Shown here piece by piece: positions 52,656 through 64,000 of a stretch of 64,000 bases of DNA. Under the pieces are notes generated by a model. That model saw only the letters and a list, made by a program, of their open reading frames with translations. It was not told where the DNA came from and ran no database searches. Origin of the DNA: Mycobacterium bohemicum DSM 44277 (GTDB lineage Bacteria > Actinomycetota > Actinomycetes > Mycobacteriales > Mycobacteriaceae). The translations under genes were made by a program, and so were the position numbers. The stretch is taken from NCBI RefSeq assembly GCF_001053185.1, contig NZ_CSTD01000002.1:812722-876721 (forward strand), written 5' to 3'. Numbering within the stretch: position 1 is the stretch's first letter; each line of letters opens with the position of its first letter.

Positions 52656-53822
52656 TCAGTAGCTTCGGGGCAGGCCCAGCGACGTCTGCGCCACGAAGTT
52701 CAGCACCATCTCGCGGCTGACCGGGGCGATGCGCCCCAGCCGGGCCGAGGCCAGCATCGCGGCCACGCCGTACTCCTTGGTCAGACCGTTGCCGCCCAAG
52801 CACTGCACGGCCTGGTCCACCGATCGGGTGGCAGCCTCGCCCGCGGCGTACTTGGCCATGTTGGCGGCCTCGGCGGCGCCGGCGTCGTCGCCGTTGTCGT
52901 AGAGCGTCGCGGCCTTCTGCATCATGAGCTTGGCCAGTTCGACCTCGATGTGGCACTGCGCCAAGGGATGTGACAGACCTTGGTGCGCGCCGATCGGCGT
53001 GCCCCAGACCTGACGGGTCTTGACGTAGTCGGCGGCCTTGTTCAGCGCGAACCGGCCCATGCCCACGGAGCTGGCGGCGCCCATGATGCGTTCGGGGTTC
53101 AGGCCCGCGAAAAGCTGCGCGATGGCGGCGTCCTGGGCGCCGACGAGCGCGTCGCCGGGCAGCCGGACGTCGTCGAGGAACACCTGGAACTGGCGCTCGG
53201 GGCTGATCAGTTCCATCTCGATCGGGGTGTAGGTGAAGCCGGGTGCGTCGGTGGGGACCACGAACAGCGCGGGCCGCAGCTTGCCGGTCTTGGCCTCCTC
53301 GGTGCGGCCCACCACCAGCACGGCCTGCGCCTGGTCGACGCCGGAGATGTACACCTTCTGGCCCTTGAGGATCCAGTCACCGCCGTCGCGGCGGGCGGTC
53401 GTGGTGATCCGGTGCGAGTTGGAGCCGGCGTCCGGCTCGGTGATGGCGAACGCCATCGTCAGCGAGCCGTCGGCGATGCCGGGCAGCCAGCGCTGCTTCT
53501 GCTCGTCGGTGCCGAACTTGCTGATGATGGTGCCGTTGATGGCGGGTGATACCACCATCAGCAACAGCGCGCTGCCCGCGGCGGCCATCTCCTCCATCAC
53601 CAGGGACAGCTCGTACATGCCGGCGCCGCCGCCGCCGTACTCCTCGGGCAGGTTGACGCCAAGGAAGCCCAGTTTGCCCGCCTCCGACCACAATTCGGTG
53701 GTGTGTTCGTGAGCGCGGGCCTTCTTCAGGTAGTACTCGCTGCCGTAGCCGGACGCCCATTCGGACACCGCCTTGCGCAGGGCGCGGCGTTCCTCGTTCT
53801 CGACGAAGCTGGTGTCGGTCAT
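52656..53822 (-). CDS. fadE12: acyl-CoA dehydrogenase FadE12
   Basis: A 388-aa flavin-dependent acyl-CoA dehydrogenase. AFAITEPDAGSNSHRITTTA is the FAD/acyl-CoA signature, AVQCLGGNGLTKEYGV the C-terminal one. The catalytic Glu, usually near EYGV, is in GLTKEYG. It forms a 2,3-double bond in an acyl-CoA. It lies between accA2 and echA7 with gaps of 11 and 10 bases. The set dehydrogenase-carboxylase-hydratase resembles leucine or acyclic-terpene degradation (isovaleryl- or citronellyl-CoA), so the substrate may be branched. Confidence 0.94.
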   Translation of the reverse strand: MTDTSFVENEERRALRKAVSEWASGYGSEYYLKKARAHEHTTELWSEAGKLGFLGVNLPEEYGGGGAGMYELSLVMEEMAAAGSALLLMVVSPAINGTIISKFGTDEQKQRWLPGIADGSLTMAFAITEPDAGSNSHRITTTARRDGGDWILKGQKVYISGVDQAQAVLVVGRTEEAKTGKLRPALFVVPTDAPGFTYTPIEMELISPERQFQVFLDDVRLPGDALVGAQDAAIAQLFAGLNPERIMGAASSVGMGRFALNKAADYVKTRQVWGTPIGAHQGLSHPLAQCHIEVELAKLMMQKAATLYDNGDDAGAAEAANMAKYAAGEAATRSVDQAVQCLGGNGLTKEYGVAAMLASARLGRIAPVSREMVLNFVAQTSLGLPRSY

Positions 53823-53833
53823 TTTCGTTCTCC

Positions 53834-55858
53834 TTACGCTTCGGGCGCTTCGACCCGTGCCGGGTTTGGATGGTCGTGACCCGCTTCGCCAGGCTCCGCC
53901 GTGCTTGCGATCACTCCGAGGACGGCGCCGACCTCCACTTGCTGACCGGTATTGACGTTGAGCTCGACGAGCACGCCGTCGGTCGGTGCGGTGATGGTGT
54001 GTTCCATCTTCATCGCCTCCAGCCAGATCAGCGGCTGTCCGGCGCTGACGGTCTCGCCGGCGGCGGCGCCGAGCCGGATGACGTTGCCCGGCATGGGCGC
54101 TATCAGCGAGCCGCGTTCCACGGCCGATCCAGGCTCGGGGAACCGCGGCAGCGCCACCAGGTGGACGGGGCCGAGCGGCGAGTCGACGTAGACGTCGTCG
54201 CCGTAGCCGGCGACCGAGAAGCGATGGGCCACGCCGTCGCCGGCGGCCAGCACCACCTCGTCGGGCGCCGATGAGACGAGCGTGAGCGACTCGTCGCCGA
54301 CAATCTCCAAACCGGTCCTGCTGAAACGATATTCGACCCGATGCTCGGTGGCGTCGTCGGCGAGGTAGCTCTTGACCTGATAACCGGAGGCGACGTTTCG
54401 CCAGCCGCTCGGGATCGAGCCGAGCACCGGGGCGACCGCGCGATTGTGTGCGGCGTCGGCGAGCGCGGCGGCGATCGCCGAGAGCCGGACCGCGCCGGCA
54501 TCGGCGAGCGGGGAAGCCAATTCCGCCAAACCGTGGGTGTCGAAGAATGCCGTGTCGGTGGCGCCGTCGAGAAATGCGTTGTGCCGCAGGACGTTCACCA
54601 GTAATTCCCGGTTGGTGCGCACGCCGTGCAGCCGCGCCCGTGCCAGCGCGTCGGCCAGCACCAGGGCCGCCTGCCGGCGGGTGGGCGCGTAGGAGATGAC
54701 CTTGGCCAGCATCGGGTCGTAGTGAATGGACACCGTGGAACCGTCGACCACGCCGGAGTCCAGCCGGACGCCGGTGCGATGCCCCAGAGTGCCGAACTCG
54801 GCCCGCACCGCCGGTAGCAAGATGCGGTGCACCGGTCCGGCTTGGGGCTGCCAGCCTTGCGCGGGATCCTCGGCGTAGAGCCGGGCCTCGATCGAATAGC
54901 CTTGAGCAACGGGAGGTTCCGGGTCCAGGCGTTCGCCGTCGGCGACGGCGAGTTGCAGTTCGACCAGGTCGAGGCCGGTGGTCTCCTCGGTGACCGGGTG
55001 CTCGACCTGCAGCCGGGTGTTCATCTCCAGGAAGTAGAACTCACCCGCGTCGTCGGCGAGGAACTCGACGGTGCCGGCGCCGGCGTAGCCGATGGCGGCG
55101 GCCGCCAGCCGCGCCGCGTCGAACAGCTTGGCGCGCATGCCCGCTATGCGCTCCACGAGCGGGGACGGCGCCTCCTCGATGATCTTCTGGTGGCGGCGCT
55201 GGATCGAACATTCCCGTTCCCCGACGGCCCACACGGTGCCGTGGTTGTCGGCCAGTACCTGGACCTCGACGTGGTGCCCGGTGGGCAGGTAGCGCTCGCA
55301 GAACACCGTCGGGTCGCCGAAGGCGGACTGCGCCTCGCGGCGGGCCGCCGCGACTTCGCCCGGCAGCGCGGCCAATTCGCGAACCACCCGCATGCCGCGG
55401 CCGCCGCCACCCGCGGACGCCTTGACCAGGACCGGCAGCTGCGCCTCGGTGACCGAGTCGGGGTCGAGCTCGTCGAGCACCGGCACTCCCGCGGCCGCCA
55501 TCAGCTTCTTGGACTCGATCTTGGAGCCCATCGCCCGCACCGCGTCCACCGGCGGGCCCACCCAGGTGAGGCCGGCGTCGCCGACGGCCGACGCGAAATC
55601 GGCGTTCTCCGAGAGGAATCCGTACCCGGGGTGCACCGCGTCGGCGCCGGCCGCGCGGGCGGCCGCGATGATGGCCTCCGGGTTGAGATAGTCGTTCGTC
55701 TTCGGCAACCGCACGCTGGCGTCGGCCTCGGCGACGTGCGGCGCCGCGGCGTCGGGGTCGGTGTAGACCGCGACGGTGCTCACGCCGAGCCGCCGGCAGG
55801 TGGCGAAGACCCGTCGGGCGATCTCGCCCCGGTTGGCGACCAGCACTCGAGTGACCAT
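53834..55858 (-). CDS. accA2: acyl-CoA carboxylase alpha subunit (biotin carboxylase + BCCP)
   Basis: A 674-aa subunit. Residues 1-450 are the biotin carboxylase: VLVANRGEIARRVFATCRRLG, ATP-grasp KASAGGGGRGMR, and EFYFLEMNTRLQVEHPVTE. The C-terminal biotin carrier has the lysine motif LEAMKMEHT. It carboxylates biotin for AccD2. The ATG at 55858 gives MVTRVLVANRGE. The last residues (AEPGEAGHDHPNPARVEAPEA) stem from the repeat at 53872-53913 and lengthen the C-terminus past its usual end. It starts 5 bases after accD2. Confidence 0.95.
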   Translation of the reverse strand: MVTRVLVANRGEIARRVFATCRRLGVSTVAVYTDPDAAAPHVAEADASVRLPKTNDYLNPEAIIAAARAAGADAVHPGYGFLSENADFASAVGDAGLTWVGPPVDAVRAMGSKIESKKLMAAAGVPVLDELDPDSVTEAQLPVLVKASAGGGGRGMRVVRELAALPGEVAAARREAQSAFGDPTVFCERYLPTGHHVEVQVLADNHGTVWAVGERECSIQRRHQKIIEEAPSPLVERIAGMRAKLFDAARLAAAAIGYAGAGTVEFLADDAGEFYFLEMNTRLQVEHPVTEETTGLDLVELQLAVADGERLDPEPPVAQGYSIEARLYAEDPAQGWQPQAGPVHRILLPAVRAEFGTLGHRTGVRLDSGVVDGSTVSIHYDPMLAKVISYAPTRRQAALVLADALARARLHGVRTNRELLVNVLRHNAFLDGATDTAFFDTHGLAELASPLADAGAVRLSAIAAALADAAHNRAVAPVLGSIPSGWRNVASGYQVKSYLADDATEHRVEYRFSRTGLEIVGDESLTLVSSAPDEVVLAAGDGVAHRFSVAGYGDDVYVDSPLGPVHLVALPRFPEPGSAVERGSLIAPMPGNVIRLGAAAGETVSAGQPLIWLEAMKMEHTITAPTDGVLVELNVNTGQQVEVGAVLGVIASTAEPGEAGHDHPNPARVEAPEA
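53872..53913 (-). repeat. 42-bp interspersed repeat at the end of accA2
   Basis: Second copy of the repeat in 52365-52406, 1.5 kb away and also coding, but read in another frame (giving STAEPGEAGHD). Confidence 0.65.
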
Positions 55859-55863
55859 GGGGC

Positions 55864-57459
<1,596 letters not shown>

Positions 57460-57480
57460 GACCACCGCCGACGATGCAGA

Positions 57481-57506
57481 GGGGGCACCCCCAGCCGCGC
57501 AGCGGC
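57481..57506. repeat. two GC-rich hairpins between fadE13 and accD2
   Basis: GGGGGCACCCCC (57481-57492) and GCCGCGCAGCGGC (57494-57506) lie in the only long gap (82 bases) of the operon. They look like mycobacterial interspersed GC repeats and could slow transcription or stabilise the downstream mRNA. Confidence 0.45.
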
Positions 57507-57541
57507 GAGGGGGACGGAGCGATGAGGAGGAGGCGGTGTAA

Positions 57542-58686
57542 TCATGACTGGTATCCAAGGGATTTCGCCGCCAGGGCGGTAAGGATCTCGGTGGTGCCGC
57601 CGCCGATGCCGAGAATCCGCATGTCCCGGTATTGGCGTTCGACTTCGGACTCGGCCATGTAGCCCATCCCCCCGAACAGCTGAACGGCCTGGTTGGCGAC
57701 CCATTCCCCGGCCTCGACGGCGGTGTTCTTCGCGAAGCACACCTGGGCGATCAGGTTGGTCTCGCCCGCCAGCTGACTCTCGACCACATGATGGGTATAC
57801 ACCCGCGCGACGTCGATGCGGCGGGCCATCTCGGCGAGCGTGTTCTGCACCGACTGACGCGAAATCAGCGGCCGGCCGAACGTCTCGCGATCGCGGCACC
57901 ATTGCAGGGTGAGGTCCAGACATCGTTGCGCACTCGAATACGCCTGCGCGGCAAGCCCGACCCGCTCCGCGACGAAGGCCTGCGCGATCTGGACGAATCC
58001 GCTGTTCTGCGCGCCGATCAGGTTGGCCGCCGGCACCCGGACGTCCGCGAACGACAGCTCCGCGGTGTCCGACGATCGCCAACCCATCTTCTCCAGCTTG
58101 CGGCTGACCTCGAACCCGGGTGTGCCCTTCTCGACGACCAGCAGCGAAACCCCCGCCGCCCCCGGGCCGCCGGTGCGCACCGCGGTGACCACGTAGTCGG
58201 CGCGCACGCCCGAGGTGATGTACGTCTTGGCGCCGTTGACGACGTAGTGGTCACCGTCGCGGACCGCCGACGTCCGCAGGTGGCCGACGTCCGAACCGCC
58301 CCCGGGCTCGGTGATGGCCAACGCGCCGATCTTCTCGCCGGCCAGCGTCGGCCGCACGAACTCCTCGATGAGCCGGGTGTCGCCCGAGGCGATCATGTGC
58401 GGCACGGCGATGCCGCAGGTGAACAGCGACGCGAAAACGCCTCCCGGCGCGCCGCTTTGATGGACCTCCTCGCAGATGATGACCGAGTCGGCGCCGTCTC
58501 CGCCGCCACCGCCGACCGCCTCGGGGAAGCCGGCACCCAGCAGCCCGGCCGCCCCGGCGCGTCGGTGCAGATCGCGCGGCAGCTCGCCGGTGCGCTCCCA
58601 CTCGTCGGCGTGCGGCAGGATTTCGCGTTCGGTGAAGGAGCGCACCGTCTTTCGCAACTGCTCGCGCTCCGGCGTGGTCCAAAGAT

Positions 58687-58690
<4 letters not shown>
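57542..58690 (-). CDS. fadE13: acyl-CoA dehydrogenase FadE13
   Basis: A 382-aa acyl-CoA dehydrogenase, the same length as Rv0975c. ALAITEPGGGSDVGHLRTSA and FGGMGYMAESEVERQYRDMR are the two family signatures; RILGIGGGTTEILTAL ends the fold. GTG at 58690 overlaps the stop of the Rv0976c homologue (GTGA), so they are co-translated. A long frame extends upstream but is the shadow of that gene. Probably works on the CoA ester that later meets AccAD2. Confidence 0.94.
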
Positions 58691-60387
<1,697 letters not shown>

Positions 60388-60424
60388 GCACACCCTCCCT
60401 CCCGGGATCCCGATGAGCGCAACC

Positions 60425-60440
60425 AACCAACCGGTAGGTT
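60425..60440. promoter_or_regulatory. near-palindrome, candidate TetR-type operator of the acyl-CoA operon
   Basis: AACCAACCGGTAGGTT: arms AACCAACC and GGTAGGTT pair in 7 of 8 positions. It lies 38 bases before the start of the Rv0976c homologue. Many mycobacterial TetR repressors of acyl-CoA genes use such sites; which one binds is unknown. Confidence 0.55.
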
Positions 60441-60502
60441 AGCCGGTGGCGCCGGTGCCACGTCAAGGTGCTCGGCTTCTACGCACGGTGACCCGCCACG
60501 GC

Positions 60503-60561
60503 CGCGACACTGACGCCACGCACACGACACGCCGCCGCGGCCCGCCGTGGTTTCAGTCTCG
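60503..60561. repeat. 59-bp structured intergenic element, copy 2
   Basis: Same length and ends (CGCGACAC to GTCTCG) as copy 1 at 41106-41164. Stem ACTGA (60509-60513) with TCAGT (60553-60557), and CCACG with CGTGG inside. Confidence 0.65.
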
Positions 60562-60618
60562 AGCGCGACCCGCGCGCGACCGCGAGGCGTCCGTTTTGGC
60601 CACCAGCAGGCCACCGAC

Positions 60619-60624
60619 TATTCT
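60619..60624 (+). promoter_or_regulatory. -10 element of rpmF
   Basis: TATTCT, a good TANNNT hexamer, about 100 bases before the rpmF ATG. The -35 is not clear. Confidence 0.35.
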
Positions 60625-60722
60625 GTAGCCAATCGTCACGCGTTCGGCCCCCGGCCATGCCGCGCGATGCACCACCCCAGCTTCACCATCGAAGCCCCAC
60701 CATCGAGGAGACAGGCCCCACC

Positions 60723-60896
60723 ATGGCCGTACCCAAGCGCAGAATGTCGCGCGCGAACACCCGAAGCCGGCGCGCGCAGTGGAAGGCCACCAAGACCGAG
60801 CTCGTCGGTGTCACCGTGGCGGGTCAGAAGCACAAAGTGCCGCGGCGCCTGCTCAAGGCGGCCCGCCTCGGGCTCATCGATCTCGACCGCCGTTAA
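60723..60896 (+). CDS. rpmF: ribosomal protein L32 (zinc-free form)
   Basis: The 57-aa basic protein of the 50S subunit opens [20 protein letters not shown], the L32 hallmark. Cys residues of the zinc ribbon are missing, so this is the C-minus type, as in M. tuberculosis Rv0979A. The ATG at 60723 is after GGCCCCACC without a good ribosome site; the longer frame upstream has no conserved residues. It lies 53 bases before mprA, and the MprA box in that gap separates the two units. Confidence 0.95.
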   Translation: MAVPKRRMSRANTRSRRAQWKATKTELVGVTVAGQKHKVPRRLLKAARLGLIDLDRR

Positions 60897-60914
60897 CTCC
60901 CTCATCCGGCGCGC

Positions 60915-60933
60915 CTCTCAGGCCGCTCTCAGG
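60915..60933 (+). promoter_or_regulatory. MprA box before mprA
   Basis: CTCTCAGG at 60915-60922 and again at 60926-60933, an 11-base period. MprA of M. tuberculosis binds two loosely conserved 8-bp direct repeats in its own promoter, so autoregulation is likely. It lies 16 bases before the start. Confidence 0.75.
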
Positions 60934-60949
60934 CGCTAGGGCGAAACTG

Positions 60950-61642
60950 GTGGCCGTGCGCATACTTGTCGTCGACGACGATCGCGCGGTGCGCGAGTCA
61001 CTGCGCAGGTCGCTGTCGTTCAATGGCTATACGGTCGATCTGGCCCATGACGGTGTCGAGGCGCTCGAGATGATTGCCAGCGACCGTCCCGACGCCCTCG
61101 TTCTCGACGTGATGATGCCGCGGCTGGACGGTCTGGAGGTGTGCCGGCAGCTGCGCAGCACCGGCGACGACCTGCCGATCCTGGTGCTCACGGCCCGCGA
61201 TTCGGTCTCCGAGCGGGTCGCCGGCCTGGACGCCGGCGCCGACGACTACCTGCCGAAGCCGTTCGCCCTCGAGGAGCTGCTGGCCCGGATGCGGGCGCTG
61301 TTGCGCCGCACCAAGCCCGACGACGACGCCGAGTCGATCGCCATGAAATTCTCCGATCTGACGCTGGACCCGGTGACCCGCGAAGTCGCCCGCGGTGAGC
61401 GCCAGATCAGCCTGACCCGCACCGAGTTCTCCCTGCTGGAGATGCTGATCGCCAACCCGCGGCGGGTGTTGACCCGCAGCCGCATCCTGGAAGAGGTCTG
61501 GGGCTTCGACTTTCCCACCTCCGGCAACGCGCTGGAGGTGTACGTGGGATACCTGCGCCGAAAGACCGAGGCCGAAGGCGAGCCGCGACTGATCCACACG
61601 GTGCGAGGGGTGGGATACGTCCTTCGGGAGACGCCCCCGTGA
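60950..61642 (+). CDS. mprA: response regulator MprA
   Basis: The 230-aa OmpR-type regulator governs envelope stress and persistence genes (sigB, sigE, pepD). The receiver domain (about 1-120) has VDDD (8-11), phospho-accepting Asp53 in LVLDVMMP, and the switch Lys in LPKPFAL. The winged helix (about 135-230) has [22 protein letters not shown] and the recognition part [18 protein letters not shown] at 60950 gives the known 230-aa length; GTG at 60956 is also possible. mprB follows after 16 bases. Confidence 0.96.
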   Translation: MAVRILVVDDDRAVRESLRRSLSFNGYTVDLAHDGVEALEMIASDRPDALVLDVMMPRLDGLEVCRQLRSTGDDLPILVLTARDSVSERVAGLDAGADDYLPKPFALEELLARMRALLRRTKPDDDAESIAMKFSDLTLDPVTREVARGERQISLTRTEFSLLEMLIANPRRVLTRSRILEEVWGFDFPTSGNALEVYVGYLRRKTEAEGEPRLIHTVRGVGYVLRETPP

Positions 61643-61658
61643 CGATTCGGGTCCGCCG

Positions 61659-63215
61659 ATGATCCGGTTGGACCGGCACCGGCGCGCACCGCGGCGAGCG
61701 CCCAGCTCGCTGTCCTTGCGGTGGCGGGTGATGCTGCTGGCGATGTCGATGGTGGCCATGGTCGTCGTGTTGATGGCGTTCGCCGTCTACGCGGTGATCG
61801 CCGCGGCGCTGTACGGCGACATCGACAACCAACTGCAGAGCCGGGCGCAACTGCTGATCGCCAGCGGGTCCCTGGCCGCCGACCCGGGCAAGGCCATCGA
61901 GGGCACCGCCTACTCCGACGTCAACGCGATCCTGATCAACCCCGGTCACTCGGTCTACTCCGCGCAGCAGCCCGGGCAGACGCTGCCGGTGGGCGCGCCG
62001 GAGCAGGCGGTCATCCACGGCGACCTGCTCATGTCGCGGCGCACCGCGTCGGACCAGCGCATCCTTGCCATCCACCTGCAGAACGGCAGCTCCCTGCTGA
62101 TCTCCAAGAGCCTCAAGCCCACTCAGGTGGTCATGACCAGGCTGCGCTGGGTGCTGCTGATCGTGGGCGGCATCGGGGTGGCCGTGGCCGCCGTGGCCGG
62201 CGGCATGGTGACCCGGGCGGGGTTGCGTCCCGTCGCCCGGCTGACCGAGGCGACGGAGCGGGTGGCGCGCACCGACGACCTGCGCCCCATTCCGGTCTTC
62301 GGCAGCGACGAATTGGCGCGGCTCACCGAGGCGTTCAACCTGATGCTGCGCGCGCTGGCCGAATCCCGCGAGCGCCAGGCGCGGTTGGTCACCGATGCCG
62401 GACACGAACTGCGGACCCCGCTGACGTCGCTGCGCACCAACGTGGAGCTGCTGATGGCGTCGATGGCGCCCGGCGCGCCGCGGCTGCCGGAGCAGGAGAT
62501 GGTGGAGCTGCGCGCCGACGTGCTGGCCCAGATCGAGGAATTGTCTACTCTGGTGGGCGATTTGGTGGACCTGACCCGTGACGATGCCGGTCAGGTGGTG
62601 CACGAGCCGGTCGACATGTCCGAGGTGGTCGATCGCAGCCTGGAACGGGTTCGGCGGCGCCGCAACGACATTCACTTCGACGTCGACGTGGTCCCGTGGC
62701 AGGTGTACGGCGACGCGGCCGGGTTGTCGCGCGCGGTGCTCAACCTGATGGACAACGCCGCGAAGTGGAGCCCGCCGGGCGGCCACGTCGGCGTGACGAT
62801 GAGGCAACTCGACGCGTCGCACGCCGAGCTGGTGGTGTCCGATCAGGGGCCGGGGATCCCGCCGCACGAACGGCGCCTGGTCTTCGAGCGGTTCTACCGG
62901 TCGACCACGGCGCGGGCGATGCCGGGCTCGGGCCTGGGGTTGGCGATCGTCAAGAAGGTCGTGGTCAATCACGGGGGCCTGCTTCGCATCGAGGACACCG
63001 TGCCCGGCGGACAGCCGCCCGGGACGTCGATCTACGTGCTGTTGCCCGGCCGCCGCGTGCCGGCACCAAGCTATCCGTCGTCCGTCGGCGACGCGTCCGA
63101 CGCGCCGACCGACTCCGGGGCGGACCCGCACCCGCCCGCATTCGGCCGCCGGGAGAACTTTCACGATTCGACGAACGTTGTCTCAGTGGACTCTCAGTCC
63201 ACGCAGGCAAGGTAG
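61659..63215 (+). CDS. mprB: sensor histidine kinase MprB
   Basis: A 518-aa membrane sensor. TM1 spans about 22-50 and TM2 about 162-185, with an extracytoplasmic sensor loop between them that binds chaperones such as DnaK in M. tuberculosis. A HAMP domain follows (GLRPVARLTEATERVARTDD). The phospho-accepting His249 is in DAGHELRTPLTSL. The ATPase has NLMDNAAKWSPPG, SDQGPGIPPHE and GSGLGLAIVKKVV. It phosphorylates MprA. Its 3' end overlaps the MprA box used by pepD. Confidence 0.96.
   Translation: MIRLDRHRRAPRRAPSSLSLRWRVMLLAMSMVAMVVVLMAFAVYAVIAAALYGDIDNQLQSRAQLLIASGSLAADPGKAIEGTAYSDVNAILINPGHSVYSAQQPGQTLPVGAPEQAVIHGDLLMSRRTASDQRILAIHLQNGSSLLISKSLKPTQVVMTRLRWVLLIVGGIGVAVAAVAGGMVTRAGLRPVARLTEATERVARTDDLRPIPVFGSDELARLTEAFNLMLRALAESRERQARLVTDAGHELRTPLTSLRTNVELLMASMAPGAPRLPEQEMVELRADVLAQIEELSTLVGDLVDLTRDDAGQVVHEPVDMSEVVDRSLERVRRRRNDIHFDVDVVPWQVYGDAAGLSRAVLNLMDNAAKWSPPGGHVGVTMRQLDASHAELVVSDQGPGIPPHERRLVFERFYRSTTARAMPGSGLGLAIVKKVVVNHGGLLRIEDTVPGGQPPGTSIYVLLPGRRVPAPSYPSSVGDASDAPTDSGADPHPPAFGRRENFHDSTNVVSVDSQSTQAR
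63181..63199 (+). promoter_or_regulatory. MprA box before pepD, inside the mprB 3' end
   Basis: TCTCAGT at 63181-63187 and 63192-63198, an 11-base period like the box before mprA. It lies within the last codons of mprB and 92 bases before pepD, a known MprA target. Confidence 0.7.
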
Positions 63216-63290
63216 GTCTGCAGTTACTGTTGGAAACCGAACCCGACAGTGAGCCGAAGATACGAATTAGAGGAAGAGCGACGTAGCGCC

Positions 63291-64000
63291 ATGACGAATG
63301 ACCCGAGGTATTCGCCACCGCCGCAGCAGCCCGGATACCGTGCTGCGCCGCAGCAGCCAGCCCAGCAGCCTGGGTCGCCGGCGTATGCCCAGGGGCATCC
63401 GCAACCGTATGGCCAGGAGTTCGACTGGCGGTACCGGCAGCCGCAGCAATCCCAACCCACGCAGTCAAGCCCCTACGCTCAGCCGTACGAGACCTACGGC
63501 GGCACCGGGCCGATCCGGGTTCCCGGCGGCACCGGCCCCGGCCAGATCCCCGGCGGCCCGGGGCCGATCCCCGGCGGGAGCGGCCCCATCACCGGGATGT
63601 ACCCACCGATGCCCCGCCAGCCCGCTATGGAACCCCAAAAGCGTTCTCGCGCAGGACTTCTCGCGGTCGGTGCGCTGACGATCGCGATGGTTTCCGCCGG
63701 TATCGGCGGCGTCGCGGCCACGGCCGTCGAGGTGGGGATGCACACGCCCGGAACCAAGGGCGGCGGGCTCATCTCGGGGGCGCCCAGCGTGCCGGCGGCC
63801 AACATGCCGCCCGGCAGCGTGGAGCAGGTGGCCTCGAAGGTGGTGCCCAGCGTCGTGATGCTCGAGACCGATCTGGGACGCCAGTCCGAGGAGGGGTCGG
63901 GCATCATCCTGTCGGCCGACGGGCTGATCCTGACCAACAACCACGTCGTCGCCGCCGCCGCCAATCCCGGCAAGCCGCCCGGTGCGCCCGGCGCGCCCGG
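63291..64000 (+). CDS. pepD: HtrA-like serine protease PepD, cut by the window edge
   Basis: The first 236 residues are seen. A cytoplasmic Pro/Gln/Gly-rich head (1 to about 118) with GGTGP/PGGPGP repeats precedes one membrane helix (about 120-145). The trypsin-like domain starts after about 175 with SVEQVASKVVPSVVMLETD, and His218 in LILTNNHVV is the triad His. Asp, Ser and the PDZ domain lie beyond the window. PepD cuts damaged envelope proteins and feeds back on MprAB/SigE. The ATG at 63291 follows AGAGGAAGAGCGACG, with an MprA box upstream. Confidence 0.95.
   Translation, partial: MTNDPRYSPPPQQPGYRAAPQQPAQQPGSPAYAQGHPQPYGQEFDWRYRQPQQSQPTQSSPYAQPYETYGGTGPIRVPGGTGPGQIPGGPGPIPGGSGPITGMYPPMPRQPAMEPQKRSRAGLLAVGALTIAMVSAGIGGVAATAVEVGMHTPGTKGGGLISGAPSVPAANMPPGSVEQVASKVVPSVVMLETDLGRQSEEGSGIILSADGLILTNNHVVAAAANPGKPPGAPGAP

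Larger units (their letters stand above)
60388..60722. other. intergenic region between the acyl-CoA operon and rpmF
   Basis: 335 bases. It holds the operator at 60425-60440, the 59-bp structured element at 60503-60561 and the rpmF promoter at 60619-60624. The PE_PGRS16 gene found at this place in M. tuberculosis is absent, and no remnant was seen. Confidence 0.6.

Overview
The window is about 69% GC-looking DNA from a Mycobacterium, most likely a slow grower of the M. avium complex or a near relative. The evidence is gene order. From mntH at about 3.8 kb to pepD at the right end, the genes follow the M. tuberculosis Rv0924c-Rv0983 segment in order and orientation, with gains and losses. Rv names are recalled from that genome, not searched. 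The pknD-pstS2-pstB-pstS1-pstC1-pstA2 block and PE_PGRS16 are missing. A sigK-rskA-mpt70 cassette plus a sugar kinase sits between mku and ligD. cobF and a full-length Fpg/Nei-type glycosylase, which the M. tuberculosis complex has lost or truncated, are present.

Layout. 0-2 kb: end of a cyclase-type alpha/beta hydrolase, then an IS481-family element sitting exactly in the 3' end of tRNA-Arg(CCT) with a 15-bp target duplication. 2-7 kb (minus strand): F420-type oxidoreductase, a gamma-glutamylcyclotransferase/poly-gamma-glutamate hydrolase fusion, mntH, and a reductase-SDR pair under a KstR-type operator. 7-10.4 kb: pstS3-pstC2-pstA1 phosphate uptake without an ATPase gene. 10.4-18.7 kb: the NHEJ genes mku and ligD, split by the SigK locus; mpt70 has a textbook SigK promoter. 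18.7-30.5 kb: accessory metabolism (methyltransferases, enoyl-CoA hydratase, a KstR-site LLM oxidoreductase, STAS/ATPase regulator, an AurF-like diiron oxygenase coupled to a flavin monooxygenase, cobF, Fpg, SDR, and an MpaB-family oxygenase facing its TetR regulator). 30.5-41 kb: central metabolism and repair (pgi, chorismate mutase, uvrD1, sucCD, thiolase). 41-51.8 kb: LLM oxidoreductase, 34-kDa antigen, perM, purNH, an AAA+/VWA pair. 51.8-60.4 kb: a six-gene minus-strand acyl-CoA operon (Rv0976c homologue, fadE13, accD2, accA2, fadE12, echA7). 60.7-64 kb: rpmF and the MprAB envelope-stress system with its target pepD.

The regulatory signals are the most interesting part. Chorismate mutase has a leader with a short reading frame containing Phe-Phe-Tyr-Gly-Tyr, followed by a hairpin and a U-tailed intrinsic terminator, which looks like an aromatic amino-acid attenuator. 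Two 59-bp intergenic elements, 19 kb apart, share a 19-nt core and have covarying stems. There are three KstR-type operators, a 43-bp concentric palindrome between an oxygenase and its TetR, MprA boxes before mprA and pepD, a CRP site before sucC, and a RecA-independent damage-type promoter before uvrD1. The M23 peptidase gene between uvrD1 and sucC carries a one-base frameshift in a run of four C.
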